Part shown: piece by piece, positions 14,636 to 23,635 of the stretch
How positions within the stretch are numbered: position 1 is the stretch's first letter
How the letters are laid out: each line of letters starts with the position of its first letter
NCBI GenBank assembly: GCA_030651135.1
Contig: JAUSCS010000013.1
Coordinates: forward strand, 1-64,000
Direction of reading: 5' to 3'
DNA from: Candidatus Woesearchaeota archaeon
GTDB taxonomy: Archaea > Nanobdellota > Nanobdellia > Woesearchaeales > JACPBO01
Length of the DNA stretch: 64,000 nucleotides
Notes under the pieces: generated by a model
Told to the model about the DNA's origin: nothing
Database searches by the model: none
The model's input: only the letters and a program-made list of their open reading frames with translations
Made by a program: the position numbers and the translations under genes

Positions 14636-15154
14636 TTATCTCAAAATCGCACGAACAGTAAGATGATCTGTTTGATAATGATTCAATGCAGATTCAGTTT
14701 TGTAAGGTATTCTGCCTAATTGTTGTTTAAGTAATCTTGCAGTTTCTTTTACGATATCCCATCTCAATTTTGACATATCTTCAGCTACAGAAGCAATTTT
14801 AAAATCATCATATTTTCTAGCAATCCGTGCTACATCAGTAGCAGATCCAGAATCAGAAAGAACTTCCGCTAAAGAACGTGAGGCTTTTCTATTCCCTGTT
14901 TTCGCACAGTAATCTAAAGCATTTAGTAGAATATGGTGATGGTATTCTGGAACAAAAGGAATTTCATATTCAGAATCTGAAATAGGCAAAGAATTACGGT
15001 ATTCTTCAACAACAACATTTAATATTGATTCTGTAAGTAGACCATGATGCTTCATAAAAGCAAGTAATCTATCATTAACAGATTTTTCACTTGGCTTTTC
15101 ATCTAAATGTTTCATTAAATGATATCTAGTTATGGAGTCTTTTATGATGCTCAT
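14636..15154 (-). CDS. Uncharacterised all-helical protein (172 aa)
   Basis: Predicted to be nearly all alpha-helix, with HEAT-like alternation (LLNALDYCAKTGNRKASRSLAEVL, DVARIARKYDDFKIASVAEDM) and a His-rich YHHHIL around residues 72-76. No known family. It is flanked by the B1/B2 repeats downstream and by a short gap before rpoK. Nothing indicates secretion or a membrane location. Confidence 0.55.
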   Translation of the reverse strand: MSIIKDSITRYHLMKHLDEKPSEKSVNDRLLAFMKHHGLLTESILNVVVEEYRNSLPISDSEYEIPFVPEYHHHILLNALDYCAKTGNRKASRSLAEVLSDSGSATDVARIARKYDDFKIASVAEDMSKLRWDIVKETARLLKQQLGRIPYKTESALNHYQTDHLTVRAILR

Positions 15155-15284
15155 TAGTATGTATGGAAATGGAAATTACTATTTATACTTTACGGATTTT
15201 AAATAGGCGATCTACCCATTCTGTTCCTATAACTCCGGCCCGGCATTCAGGGAGCACATAGAGAAGAAGTATGCAGTTTCCTGA

Positions 15285-15518
15285 TTATTTTGTCCCGGGC
15301 ATCGGCCTTTTGACTGTTATGGGAATAATGTCTTTTTCAAACTCAATCTTTGCAATCTCAATCGGGTTATAATGCAGCCTCTCAAGATCTTCCTTCGAAA
15401 GCTTAATCAGGAATGGAGCACCCATTGAGATCTGCAATGCCCTGCTTCCGATGATCCTTACTTTTTCATACCTTGTGTATTTTATCAGTTCTTGAGATCC
15501 TTGTTTTGATTCAGCCAT
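15285..15518 (-). CDS. rpoK: DNA-directed RNA polymerase subunit K (Rpb6)
   Basis: RpoK is the archaeal counterpart of omega/Rpb6 and helps assemble RNA polymerase. The 77-residue protein has the signature [23 protein letters not shown], then [23 protein letters not shown]. Length is typical. Its start lies inside the end of the HD-domain gene (34-base overlap), so both are probably on one transcript. No other polymerase subunit is nearby. Confidence 0.95.
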   Translation of the reverse strand: MAESKQGSQELIKYTRYEKVRIIGSRALQISMGAPFLIKLSKEDLERLHYNPIEIAKIEFEKDIIPITVKRPMPGTK

Positions 15519-16180
15519 CTTGATATTTGGAAAACCAGTTTGTTTTTAAATCTATCGAAAATTGAGATTTGAATTCCTTCCATTTCAATAAAATTCCTGA
15601 CAATATGCCGATCTAAACCATTGTCCAGTATTAATTCCAAAGCTGCCTGTTTATCGCTTCTTGCCGCTTCTCCATTGACGTGGGGATTGGCCTTTGAGTC
15701 AAAAGAATCTGTTACTCCTATAATTCTCGCGATAAGGCCAATATAGCTATCTTTTGTTTTGAAATAGCTCTTTTCATTAAGCCTCTCGTGAGAAAGGTAA
15801 ACGCCGATTAAAATATCCCTGTCCTCACAACCTTCTTCAACCAGCATTTCCATGCCGTGATAAGGGTGAGGCCATAATACATAAAATTCCTCCCTTGAAA
15901 GTTTGCCGTTTTTGTTTAGTATTTCGTCGGGCGCCTTAAACTTGCCGATATCATGATGGAGCGCAGCTTGGTATACTTTATACTTCACATCATCGAGGTT
16001 CAATTCACCAAATAATTTAAGAAGATGTTCATCTGCATTACTGGAACGAATGCAATCAATCAGCTTGTCAGCCAGGCGAATAGCATAATCAGCAACTCTG
16101 ATGCTGTGCTCGCAGGTTACATTGCTTTTCTCCTGCAGTTTATTGAAATCTTTCCATATCGGTTCAAATAAAAAATCCAT
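15485..16180 (-). CDS. HD-domain phosphohydrolase, HD-GYP-like
   Basis: The HD metal motif HHDIGK is followed by [33 protein letters not shown], a second His region ([13 protein letters not shown]) and [17 protein letters not shown], in the order of HD-GYP domains. HD-GYP enzymes degrade cyclic-di-GMP in bacteria, but the GYP signature itself is degenerate here. The substrate is therefore unknown. At 231 residues there is no receiver or sensor domain. It is upstream of and overlaps rpoK. Confidence 0.75.
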   Translation of the reverse strand: MDFLFEPIWKDFNKLQEKSNVTCEHSIRVADYAIRLADKLIDCIRSSNADEHLLKLFGELNLDDVKYKVYQAALHHDIGKFKAPDEILNKNGKLSREEFYVLWPHPYHGMEMLVEEGCEDRDILIGVYLSHERLNEKSYFKTKDSYIGLIARIIGVTDSFDSKANPHVNGEAARSDKQAALELILDNGLDRHIVRNFIEMEGIQISIFDRFKNKLVFQISRWLNQNKDLKN

Positions 16181-16218
16181 AAGGATGCAATTACTGCTAA
16201 ATTAATAAAGGTTTTGAA

Positions 16219-16494
16219 TTAAGCAATTCCCAATAAATCTTCGATCTCTTTTAATTTCTTAATATTTAACTGATAGGCATCGCCATATTTTGTTTTGCCA
16301 TAAAATAAGACCAGTTCTTCTTTTATAAGGTCTTTGAGAACATCTTCTACAGACCCTTTCAAATGAGAAGGGATTCCTGACATCAGTCTTTCGCACAATA
16401 AATGACCCTTGCTAAATGCTTCGTTAGAATATAGCTTCTTAAGGATATTCTTCTTTATCTTCTCATAGTCAGTTTTGGCTAATTTCCTTGCCAT
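16219..16494 (-). CDS. Small winged-helix-like protein (91 aa)
   Basis: Helical N-terminus (KTDYEKIKKNILKKLYSN), then VEDVLKDLIKEELVLFYGKTKYGDAYQLN, which looks like a recognition helix followed by a beta-wing. The length and order fit a small winged-helix DNA-binding protein, but no family is certain. It is divergent from another winged-helix gene at 16611, with overlapping promoter space in 16495-16610, so the two may regulate this region. Confidence 0.5.
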   Translation of the reverse strand: MARKLAKTDYEKIKKNILKKLYSNEAFSKGHLLCERLMSGIPSHLKGSVEDVLKDLIKEELVLFYGKTKYGDAYQLNIKKLKEIEDLLGIA

Positions 16495-16610
16495 ATCCTG
16501 ATTTTTAACAATTTAAATATAAAAGGTTTATTGTTTTAATTAATATTTATGGCCAATATCGGCTAAAAATAGAAAGATTTATATATGACTTGCTCTTTAT
16601 TATATTTACA

Positions 16611-16940
16611 ATGGAAGACAAAACAATATTTTTAAGGATTTTTGGAGATTCCCCTATATTGAGGGCGCTGGACTTTTTAGTGGTTAATGAAGACTTTGAT
16701 TACAGTATGACTGATATAGCAGATCTTTCGGGCATTGGTTACTCCACACTTAAACTCTTCTGGGAAAAATTAGAAAAAGAGGGAGTAATAATAAAAACAA
16801 GAATAGTTGGAAAAGCCAAAATGTATAGGCTTAATTTAACAAATCCGGTGATCAGGAAGTTCAGAGAGTTCTATTGGGAAACAACAAAGCACCATGTGCA
16901 TGAAAAGGTCAAAGAAAAAGAAATAATGGTTAAACATTGA
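16611..16940 (+). CDS. Winged-helix transcriptional regulator
   Basis: About 109 residues from the ATG at 16611, chosen because a TATA-like TTTATATAT lies at 16579-16587, leaderless spacing. SMTDIADLSGIGYSTLKLFWEKLEKEGVI is a clear helix-turn-helix followed by the wing IKTRIVGKAKMYRLN. The tail is basic. ArsR/MarR-like folds of this kind are frequent in archaea; the targets are unknown, but the divergent gene is a candidate. Confidence 0.7.
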   Translation: MEDKTIFLRIFGDSPILRALDFLVVNEDFDYSMTDIADLSGIGYSTLKLFWEKLEKEGVIIKTRIVGKAKMYRLNLTNPVIRKFREFYWETTKHHVHEKVKEKEIMVKH

Positions 16941-17041
16941 AATTGTGGAACTTTAACTTGCTATATTTGTTATTGGTAGGATCGCTAAATCATAGTTATG
17001 TCTAATTCAGAATTCGGGCTAAATAGTAGAAGGCAAAAGAT

Positions 17042-17350
17042 TTATCTAAATCTATAATTGAATATAGGTAAAGAGCGATACTCAGTTTCTTCTTCACCAG
17101 TTAGCATTCCGTCTTTATTTCTATCACATCTCATAAATTCATTGTTTCTTGAATTCCATTCTCTTGCTCTTTCTACTTGCCAATCTGAAAGCACTTCCCG
17201 AGAGGATTTCCCATTCATTACTATATCCATTCCATATGAAGAATAAACTGGACGGTTTAGTTCTGGTTTTCTAGAGTCTGAACTATCACTGCAACCGCTC
17301 AAAGCCAGCACTAATGCTCCAATTCCTAATGCTTTATTTATGAATAGCAT
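17042..17350 (-). CDS. Small lipoprotein with an EF-hand
   Basis: The N-terminus has a short charged start, a hydrophobic core (ALGIGALVLALSG) and a canonical lipobox LSGC with Cys20, followed by a Ser/Asp-rich linker. Near the C-terminus D76-x-N78-x-D80-G81-x-L83-xxx-E87 is a textbook EF-hand calcium loop. It should be exported, lipidated by the Lgt encoded at 8186-8977 and exposed on the cell surface. Downstream role unknown; a single EF-hand could bind calcium as a dimer or be structural. Confidence 0.75.
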   Translation of the reverse strand: MLFINKALGIGALVLALSGCSDSSDSRKPELNRPVYSSYGMDIVMNGKSSREVLSDWQVERAREWNSRNNEFMRCDRNKDGMLTGEEETEYRSLPIFNYRFR

Positions 17351-17445
17351 ATCATATAGTATTGATATTATCTTTATAAATCTTTCGTTTTGTAACTATC
17401 TATTAGTGATATAATCCTTGAGAAAATAAAATAAATTAAAAATCC

Positions 17446-18216
17446 CTAAAGCATCTTCCTCAATTCCTTTGCCTTCTCAATCCCGATCTCCACCATTTTC
17501 TCGACATCTTCCATCGTCAATGGCAGATCCCCTCCTTTCTGCAGAGCTGAGATTATTCCGTCAGGCGTTGTTGTTACTGTCAGTCTTGCATCAAAGACTT
17601 TTTCCTCGTCAAGATCAGGGTCAACAATGAAATGCCCTCCGATCTTGTAAACTGTTACTGCCATAGGATCCTTTTTCATAGGCAGTCTTTCATTTGTCAG
17701 TTTCTTGTAATTAACCGCGTCATCTTTGACTTCAGGAAATTTCGTATCCTTCAATGCAGCAAGCGCCGCTATTGCTGCTGCATCAATCAGATTGCCTGAG
17801 TCATTTATTGTGACAATATCAACGCTTATCATCCATACCTTCTCGCCTTTCTTAACACAAAGTTTTTTTGTGTCAATTGCTTTTGATTCCCGTATGCCGC
17901 GATCAACAACCCTCGCCAATTCAATTGACTGCTCATTTGGCGGGCCGCTTTCAAATTCAGGACTCGACAAAGGCAGCAATTCAGCATTAACACTCATAAC
18001 GCCGTCATCAGGCGTATCTGAGTAAGGCTTGTCCATGCTCAGCTTAACGCCAGCAATAACTTCTGTTTCACCGATTTTTACTCTGCTGGATCCTTCTGCG
18101 TTTTTTGAAACTCCATACTCCACTGAAACATTTCTATATTCCAATGGCTTTCTTCCGTCAAACCTTATTCCTGCTGACAGTGATTTTATAATGTGCTCTC
18201 TAAGTTGTTCATTCAT
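17446..18216 (-). CDS. rrp42: Exosome complex subunit Rrp42
   Basis: Rrp42 is the RNase PH-fold subunit that pairs with Rrp41 to form the hexameric ring of the archaeal exosome; it has no catalytic site itself. The sequence has IRFDGRKPLEYRNVSVEYG at the start, TEVIAGVKLSMDKPYSDTPDDGVM, a long middle and a C-terminal helix. The ATG at 18216 overlaps the rrp41 stop and follows GGTGAGC. It is last in the psmA-SBDS-rrp4-rrp41-rrp42 operon. Confidence 0.95.
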   Translation of the reverse strand: MNEQLREHIIKSLSAGIRFDGRKPLEYRNVSVEYGVSKNAEGSSRVKIGETEVIAGVKLSMDKPYSDTPDDGVMSVNAELLPLSSPEFESGPPNEQSIELARVVDRGIRESKAIDTKKLCVKKGEKVWMISVDIVTINDSGNLIDAAAIAALAALKDTKFPEVKDDAVNYKKLTNERLPMKKDPMAVTVYKIGGHFIVDPDLDEEKVFDARLTVTTTPDGIISALQKGGDLPLTMEDVEKMVEIGIEKAKELRKML

Positions 18217-18919
18217 TTTGCTCACCATATTTGTCTTTTAATGCTTTTTTCTGTATTTCATTTATCATTAAGCACGCCTTTTTTCCCATCTCAATCGCTT
18301 TCTTCAAGTCTTCCTTGGATATTTCGCCGTCCATCTGCAGCAAAGTCAATTCTCCAGTCCTGTGGATGAACGCAACCGGAATATCAGCTACCGGGCCGGC
18401 TTCATAAGCCTCCTCTTCATAATCAAGATCAACAAGAACCTGGTCATCAACTATGCCGACAGAAATAGCAGCAACCATGTCTTTCATCGGAATTCCTGCA
18501 TCTGCCAATGCAATTGAAGCAGCGCATATTCCTGCGCATCTTGTTCCTGCATCTGTCTGAGGCAGCTCTATGAAAATATCAACAACAGAATTCTGGAACT
18601 CGCTCAGATCAACAACAGGCAGCAATGCCTTTTCCGTAACCATCGAAATTTCCTTCGATCTTCTTGATCCGCCAGGCCTTACCCTCTCGCCTGCTCCTGA
18701 AAACGGCATCATATTGTACTTGCATCTCAGGATTCCTTTTCCAGGATCCTGCAAAAACTTAGGATACAAATTTCTTGGGCCGTAAACAGCAGCATAAGCA
18801 ATTGTTTTTCCAATCCTGAAATAAGCAGATCCGTCTGCTCTAGGTATAACGCCTGCCTTGGCTTCTATTTCCCTTGTTTCATCAAATTTTCTTCCGTCAA
18901 ATCTTTTCTTATAACTCAT
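18209..18919 (-). CDS. rrp41: Exosome complex subunit Rrp41
   Basis: The catalytic phosphorolytic RNase PH-fold subunit of the exosome, which degrades RNA 3' to 5' with phosphate. It starts MSYKKRFDGRKFDETREIEAK at 18919, after a GGTGAGC site that lies within the end of rrp4. Conserved stretches include the RPGGSRRSKEISM arginine-rich segment, LPQTDAGTRCAGICAASIALADAGIP with the catalytic Asp region, and DLDYEEE. It overlaps both neighbours. Confidence 0.96.
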   Translation of the reverse strand: MSYKKRFDGRKFDETREIEAKAGVIPRADGSAYFRIGKTIAYAAVYGPRNLYPKFLQDPGKGILRCKYNMMPFSGAGERVRPGGSRRSKEISMVTEKALLPVVDLSEFQNSVVDIFIELPQTDAGTRCAGICAASIALADAGIPMKDMVAAISVGIVDDQVLVDLDYEEEAYEAGPVADIPVAFIHRTGELTLLQMDGEISKEDLKKAIEMGKKACLMINEIQKKALKDKYGEQNE

Positions 18920-19652
18920 TTTGCTCACCTTTCTCTTCAGTGCTTTCAGTGTTGATTGCCAGTTTTTTTCCTGTTGTTTTTTCAAGGTATTCTTTCATCT
19001 TTTCTGTCAAGCCGGAAGTATGCGCTTCATTTTCTATTTTCTTGATAAAGCTTACAGCATCAACTTCGTCTTTCGGCTCTCCGTCAATCCATATTAGGCC
19101 GTTCTGGCCGACTATGATCCTGCAGTTAGTGGCCTGCTTTACCAAGCCAATCATGCTGCCGCCTTTACCGATTATTCTTGGCACCTTGTTGCAGTTAACC
19201 CTTATTATCCTGCCGCCTTTCAGCTTCCTCAGGCCGGGCCCTTTCATCGTGACATCAACCAGCTTCTGTGACGTTACATTGAATATTTTTGTAACAACAT
19301 AATCGTCAAGATTGAAATACTGCGTCAAATCAGCGCCTTTGTTTACAAAACCCATCACACCATCCCTTACAGGAAGCATTGCTGTGTAAGGCGAGAATGT
19401 GTCTATTCTCCAGCCGCTCATCAAAACATCAACAACCTTGCCGATTATTGTGTCATATTTCCTTGGGATATACTGGCCGGACAAAGGAAATATCTTTATG
19501 ACTTTTCCTTCAACATTTACCGCGCCTAATTTTGCAGCCAAAACCTTGTCACCGTCCCTGTATGTTCCGTAAGACGGCAGATAGTCCATTCCGGATGCTA
19601 ATTCTTCTCCAGGAATAACTACTTCTTTTTCTTTAACTAATAGTTCACTCAT
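18909..19652 (-). CDS. rrp4: Exosome complex RNA-binding subunit Rrp4
   Basis: Rrp4 caps the exosome ring and binds substrate RNA through S1 and KH domains. An N-terminal domain (VIPGEELASGMDYLPSYGTYRDGDKVLA), an S1 domain (about 60-140) and a KH domain with KVPRIIGKGGSMIGLVKQATNCRIIVGQNG near 160-190 are visible. The C-terminus is an acidic tail. The ATG at 19652 follows GGTGA by 8 bases. Same operon as SBDS upstream and rrp41 downstream. Confidence 0.96.
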   Translation of the reverse strand: MSELLVKEKEVVIPGEELASGMDYLPSYGTYRDGDKVLAAKLGAVNVEGKVIKIFPLSGQYIPRKYDTIIGKVVDVLMSGWRIDTFSPYTAMLPVRDGVMGFVNKGADLTQYFNLDDYVVTKIFNVTSQKLVDVTMKGPGLRKLKGGRIIRVNCNKVPRIIGKGGSMIGLVKQATNCRIIVGQNGLIWIDGEPKDEVDAVSFIKKIENEAHTSGLTEKMKEYLEKTTGKKLAINTESTEEKGEQNEL

Positions 19653-19673
19653 TTTATTTTTCACCTTTTGTTG

Positions 19674-20393
19674 TCATTTTGTTTTTATAACCTTGCATTC
19701 TACATCGCCGTGCGTTGCCGTGTTTAGTTTATCATAGAAATCCTGCTCTAAGCCGCCAGGAAGTTCAACAACAGCAAGCAATGATCCATCATTCATCCAC
19801 TCTTCTTTCAGCATTTTTGAGAAATGCTTTACAACAGAATATGATTTTGCAGCATGAATCGCGGGAATATGAATTTGTATCTCTTTTATCTCAAACCTTA
19901 TCGGCATTATGGGCCTTAACTGCTTCAAAATATCATCAACCTGCTCTTCTGCAGATCTCATTTCATCTATTCTTATTTTTGCCTGCTCAAATGCGTTTTC
20001 TATCCTTGTCATAGGATGCGGCGCATCTGTTCTCGGGTCAACGCCGTTCCTGTGTATTATGTCCATTATCCTTTTCTTTTTTTCTTCTCTCATCTTTTCC
20101 CTGTGCTCTGAAGTTAGCTGAATTTCACCTTCTTTCAGGATTATTTCTGCAACTTTTAAAGGATCAGATGTGCCGAAAACCTGCTGCATCAAATGCTCGC
20201 TTGCCCTTAATCCTTTTTTTGCATCAGAAAAGACATGCTCTGATTTCAGGACATCCCTTATTTCAGCTGCCCTGCCTTTCCTGAATTCCATTGCAAGATC
20301 AGCGTCAATCGGAATTTCAAAAACATTGCCACCTTTCTTTATTCTCGCAATGTTTATGGAGAATCTTTCCTTGTCAAAAGTAATTCCTGGCAT
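19674..20393 (-). CDS. Ribosome maturation protein SBDS
   Basis: SBDS/Sdo1 helps release the anti-association factor eIF6/aIF6 from the large ribosomal subunit. The 239-residue protein has the N-terminal FYSH domain (FSINIARIKKGGNVFEIPIDADLAMEFRKG), the central helical domain (REKKRIMDIIHRNGVDPRTDAPHPMTRIENA, here with KKK) and the C-terminal ferredoxin-like domain. Position between psmA and rrp4 is the standard archaeal order. Confidence 0.96.
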   Translation of the reverse strand: MPGITFDKERFSINIARIKKGGNVFEIPIDADLAMEFRKGRAAEIRDVLKSEHVFSDAKKGLRASEHLMQQVFGTSDPLKVAEIILKEGEIQLTSEHREKMREEKKKRIMDIIHRNGVDPRTDAPHPMTRIENAFEQAKIRIDEMRSAEEQVDDILKQLRPIMPIRFEIKEIQIHIPAIHAAKSYSVVKHFSKMLKEEWMNDGSLLAVVELPGGLEQDFYDKLNTATHGDVECKVIKTK

Positions 20394-20412
20394 TTTAGCT
20401 CATTCCTGTTTT

Positions 20413-21147
20413 TTATTTTTTCTTTGTGTCTTTCAATATTCTTTCCACTCTGTCTTTGCCCAGTTTTGTGAATTTCTTCTCTTTGGTCATTATGTATGCT
20501 GCATCGATCCTTTCAATGCTGAAATCCTTGTCAAGAATCTTTGCCAATGAGCTTATTGCAAGCTTTAAGGCTTCCTCAACTGTTATTGTTTCCTTGTAAT
20601 CCTTGTTTAGAATGGCTTCAACCTCAATTTCGCCTTCTCCAATCACAGCTGCCCTGTACTGGAAGAAAATTCCTGTAGGGTCAGTCTCGAAAAGCTTTGG
20701 CCCGTCAGAATCAATTCCTGCAACCAAAATTGAAACGCCAAAAGGCCTGAATCCGCCTGACTGCGTTGTTATCTGCTTCAAATTGCAGATATCTTTTACA
20801 ATGCTCAGCACATCAATGTCTGAATCGTAAGTTATTCTGTGCCTCTGGGCTGCCAGCTGCGCTCTTTCTATTAGAACGCGGGCATCAGATAAGATTCCTG
20901 AAGCAGTTGCGCCGATATGCTCATCAATCTGCCATATCTTTTCAACGCTTTCCGGGACAACAAGCTTGTCAACTATTCTCTTGTCTGTCACAAGGACAAC
21001 GCCGTCTGAGCAGACTATTCCGATGGCTGTGCTGCCCTGCTTGACTGTCTTTTTAGCATATTCTACCTGAAGCAATCTTCCGTCAGGGCTGAACATTGTT
21101 ATTGCCCTGTCATATCCCATCACCTGATGCGGTAAAGGCTGTTGCAT
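20413..21147 (-). CDS. psmA: Proteasome subunit alpha
   Basis: Alpha subunits form the outer rings and gate of the 20S proteasome. The N-terminal YDRAITMFSPDGRLLQVEYAKKTV is the alpha-subunit signature, followed by GSTAIGIVCSDGVVLVTDKR and the family core; there is no N-terminal catalytic Thr. Length 244 is normal. It leads the operon with SBDS and the exosome genes. No beta subunit is in the window. Confidence 0.97.
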   Translation of the reverse strand: MQQPLPHQVMGYDRAITMFSPDGRLLQVEYAKKTVKQGSTAIGIVCSDGVVLVTDKRIVDKLVVPESVEKIWQIDEHIGATASGILSDARVLIERAQLAAQRHRITYDSDIDVLSIVKDICNLKQITTQSGGFRPFGVSILVAGIDSDGPKLFETDPTGIFFQYRAAVIGEGEIEVEAILNKDYKETITVEEALKLAISSLAKILDKDFSIERIDAAYIMTKEKKFTKLGKDRVERILKDTKKK

Positions 21148-21223
21148 TTTTAATTCACCTCAAAGTTTGTTTTAGTTTTTTAATATTTTATTTTTTAAGT
21201 TTTTTTATTTTATTTATTGAATT

Positions 21224-21586
21224 TTAATTATTTGTCAAGTATCTTTCCTGCGCTTTTTTCATTATCCCCGATGTTCCTGTTGATCTGACAATGACTTCAG
21301 CGCCGTTTATGCTTTTTATCAGCGCCAAAGCACCTTTCAAATCATCGACATATTTGTGATTTACCCTTATTAAACCTTTCTGATTTTCTTCATTGAATTT
21401 GTCTGCTAATATCCATATTCCTGCCTTGGCAGCTCCAAGCTCTCCTAAAAACCTCAGGCAGCCCTGCCATATTGCATCAGACACTGGCTTGAAAGGCCTT
21501 ATAGGCTCTTTTGAGATGATCTGAAACGCGACATAGCGTTTGCGCTCCCTCATGCTTGGCATCATAGCTTTCAATTTTTTTGCCAT
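21224..21586 (-). CDS. rnp2: RNase P protein component 2 (Pop5)
   Basis: Pop5 partners with Rpp30 to support RNase P RNA in tRNA 5' maturation. The 120-residue protein has PSMRERKRYVAFQIIS, LRFLGELGAAKAGIWIL, GLIRVNHKYVDDLKGALALIKSI and VRSTGTSGIMKKAQERYL, the family order and length. It lies upstream of psmA on the same strand and may be part of that transcript, as in other archaea. Confidence 0.92.
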   Translation of the reverse strand: MAKKLKAMMPSMRERKRYVAFQIISKEPIRPFKPVSDAIWQGCLRFLGELGAAKAGIWILADKFNEENQKGLIRVNHKYVDDLKGALALIKSINGAEVIVRSTGTSGIMKKAQERYLTNN

Positions 21587-21698
21587 TATGCACCCAAAAC
21601 AGTTTTCATTAACTGAGAAAATAGGTATATGGTTTCCTTTTTCTCTCTTGCAGAAATACGGAATATTAAGTTATTTATAAAGCTATCGGAAAATCAGC

Positions 21699-22184
21699 TT
21701 ACGTGAAATATATCGACTCTTTGTCTTCCTCGAGGATCTTTTTAACTTTAAAGTGTTTTTTAATAAGGCATTCAATCATCTCTTTTTTAGGTGATTTTTT
21801 TAAAAAGCTGAGAACAAACCTCTTGTTTCCAACCCTTTTGATCTCTTTTAGCCCTTTCTCTATATCCTTGAAGTTTTGTATTGCTGTTATGCTTATCACA
21901 ACATCAAAGAAATGGTCTGGATAGGGTATCTTTTCAGCAGGAGCAAGCTCATAGTCTATTTCTTTGTTCTTTTGTTTTGCCTTAAATAATAATTTTCTTG
22001 ATGGATCAATTCCGTATCTTTCACATGGCCACGGCTCTGTTGTCAAGCCTGTGCCGCAGCCTACATCCAGCAGCTTGTCTGTTTTCCTGACTTTCAGGAA
22101 TTTTTTAATTATTTTGATTTTATTTAACTGCTCTTCGCCATGCAGCTCTTCATAGCCTTTGCTTATTGAATCGTAATAATTCAT
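21699..22184 (-). CDS. Class I SAM-dependent methyltransferase
   Basis: A Rossmann-type methyltransferase of about 161 residues. Motif I is LLDVGCGTGL, motif II contains YGIDPSRKLL with the acidic ribose-binding residue, and AEKIPYPDHFFDVVIS is motif III/IV, as in UbiE/COQ5-like enzymes. The protein is short and lacks an obvious substrate domain, so the acceptor is unknown. Divergent from the gene at 22230. The ATG at 22184 is used; a TTG lies two codons earlier. Confidence 0.85.
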   Translation of the reverse strand: MNYYDSISKGYEELHGEEQLNKIKIIKKFLKVRKTDKLLDVGCGTGLTTEPWPCERYGIDPSRKLLFKAKQKNKEIDYELAPAEKIPYPDHFFDVVISITAIQNFKDIEKGLKEIKRVGNKRFVLSFLKKSPKKEMIECLIKKHFKVKKILEEDKESIYFT

Positions 22185-22229
22185 AAACAAACATTAACCT
22201 TTAAATATTTAAACATTACTCAAAACACC

Positions 22230-23099
22230 ATGAATCCGAACATTCCGAAGATGCTCCGCAGGCTGACAGGCAAGAAGCACATTGTCTTTGTTGACAGGGG
22301 CAATACGGCAATAATGAAGGCATTTGAAATAGCAAAAAAGCTTGGCAAAACAAGAGCCTTAATTCAGGATCAGGGCGGCTGGCTCACATATAAGCAGTTT
22401 GCATTGAAAAACGACCTGATGCCGATCGATCTTAAAACAGATTACGGCATTCTTAACCTGAGAGACCTTTTCAAGAAAGCTGACAGGAATTCAGTTTTGA
22501 TTGTAAACTCACTTACAGGCTATTTTGCTGACCAGCCTATGAAGCCAATAGAAAAGATATGCAAAAAGAGAGGCTGCCTGCTGATAAATGATGCGTCAGG
22601 CTCAATAGGGACAAAATTTGCAAAATACGGCGACATGGCAATTGGCAGCTTCAGGCAGTGGAAGCCCATTAATCTTGGAAAAGGCGGCTTTATTGCAATA
22701 AATGACAATCTGCTGCACTTTTTCATGACGAAAGAAAGAGTTCATGGCGTTTTAAGATTCATAGACAGGTACATAAGCAAGCCCGAAGTAATAGAGGAAT
22801 ATACATTCTCTGAAAAAGAGCTTGATGCGCTTGAAAATAAGATAGAAAACCTGAACAAAAGATTGAAATTTCTGGTTGGAATAAACCAAAAAATAAAAAA
22901 CGACCTTAAAAACTCTGAAATACTGCATAAGAGCAGATACGGCCTTAATGTCATTGTAAAATTCAAGAACGAGGATGAAAAAAGCAAAATTATTAAATAC
23001 TGCGAAGAAAATAAATACGAATACACGCTCTGCCCCAGAAATATAAGGGCAGATATAGACGCCGTGTGCATAGAAGTAAAGAGGCTGGAGGAAAAATGA
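22230..23099 (+). CDS. PLP-dependent aminotransferase-like protein (DegT-like fold)
   Basis: The 289-residue protein resembles type I aminotransferases of the DegT class: FVDRGNTAIMKAFEIAKKLG as the cofactor-phosphate region, INDASGSIGTKFAKYGDMAIGSF with the Asp that contacts the pyridine, and SFRQWKPINLGKGGFIAIND, where the Lys is in the place of the PLP-binding lysine. The C-terminal region is shorter than usual. It leads a run of overlapping genes (23096, 23392, 23636). Substrate unknown; sugar amination is the commonest role of the class. Confidence 0.65.
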   Translation: MNPNIPKMLRRLTGKKHIVFVDRGNTAIMKAFEIAKKLGKTRALIQDQGGWLTYKQFALKNDLMPIDLKTDYGILNLRDLFKKADRNSVLIVNSLTGYFADQPMKPIEKICKKRGCLLINDASGSIGTKFAKYGDMAIGSFRQWKPINLGKGGFIAINDNLLHFFMTKERVHGVLRFIDRYISKPEVIEEYTFSEKELDALENKIENLNKRLKFLVGINQKIKNDLKNSEILHKSRYGLNVIVKFKNEDEKSKIIKYCEENKYEYTLCPRNIRADIDAVCIEVKRLEEK

Positions 23100-23395
23100 A
23101 AATCGCCGGTAGGTTAATTGAATATTGTAAAGCGTACATAAAAGAATTTTATGACTGGTCTCAAATCAGAAGAATAAATGGAAAATACCAGGGTCTTTAT
23201 AGAACCGTTAAGGTGCCTGGAATGAGTATTCCAGAAGACACGCCTGAATTAACGAAATTAATTGATGGCATTCCACCAAAAAAAATTGCTGAAGTTACAA
23301 AAAAAATATTTATAGCGGTCGAACAGGAGGAGAATAGAACAGGGTACTTTATTGTTCGTAATGATGGACTTGTGAAACTCGTATTACAAAAATGA
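23096..23395 (+). CDS. Uncharacterised small soluble protein (99 aa)
   Basis: The ATG at 23096 overlaps the TGA of the aminotransferase-like gene (ATGA). The protein has a helical start (AGRLIEYCKAYIKEFYDW), an acidic loop and a beta-strand tail (YFIVRNDGLVKLVL). No family recognised. Its stop overlaps the next ATG, so three genes are translationally coupled here. Confidence 0.55.
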   Translation: MKIAGRLIEYCKAYIKEFYDWSQIRRINGKYQGLYRTVKVPGMSIPEDTPELTKLIDGIPPKKIAEVTKKIFIAVEQEENRTGYFIVRNDGLVKLVLQK

Positions 23396-23625
23396 AAAAA
23401 ATCCTTTTTATAATCGTTGCATTTCTCATAATAGGCGGCCTCATAATCTACCAGTCGAACAACATAAGTTTTGAGACTAAAGAAGGTAAAAAAGTATTCA
23501 TCTCAGAATATTTCAAATGGATCTTCACAGTCGGGAAAAGCGCAAAGAATACAGTCGGCTATGTCATAAAGCAGGACTGGCTTCCCGAAACTAATGCAAA
23601 TACAACGAATTCAACAGCTGAATAA
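23392..23625 (+). CDS. Small single-pass membrane protein (77 aa)
   Basis: An N-terminal membrane anchor (ILFIIVAFLIIGGLIIY) is followed by about 55 mainly polar residues with a Thr/Asn-rich end. ATGA overlap with the preceding gene. Probably anchored with the C-terminus outside. Function unknown. Confidence 0.6.
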   Translation: MKKILFIIVAFLIIGGLIIYQSNNISFETKEGKKVFISEYFKWIFTVGKSAKNTVGYVIKQDWLPETNANTTNSTAE

Positions 23626-23635
23626 AGGTGATAAC

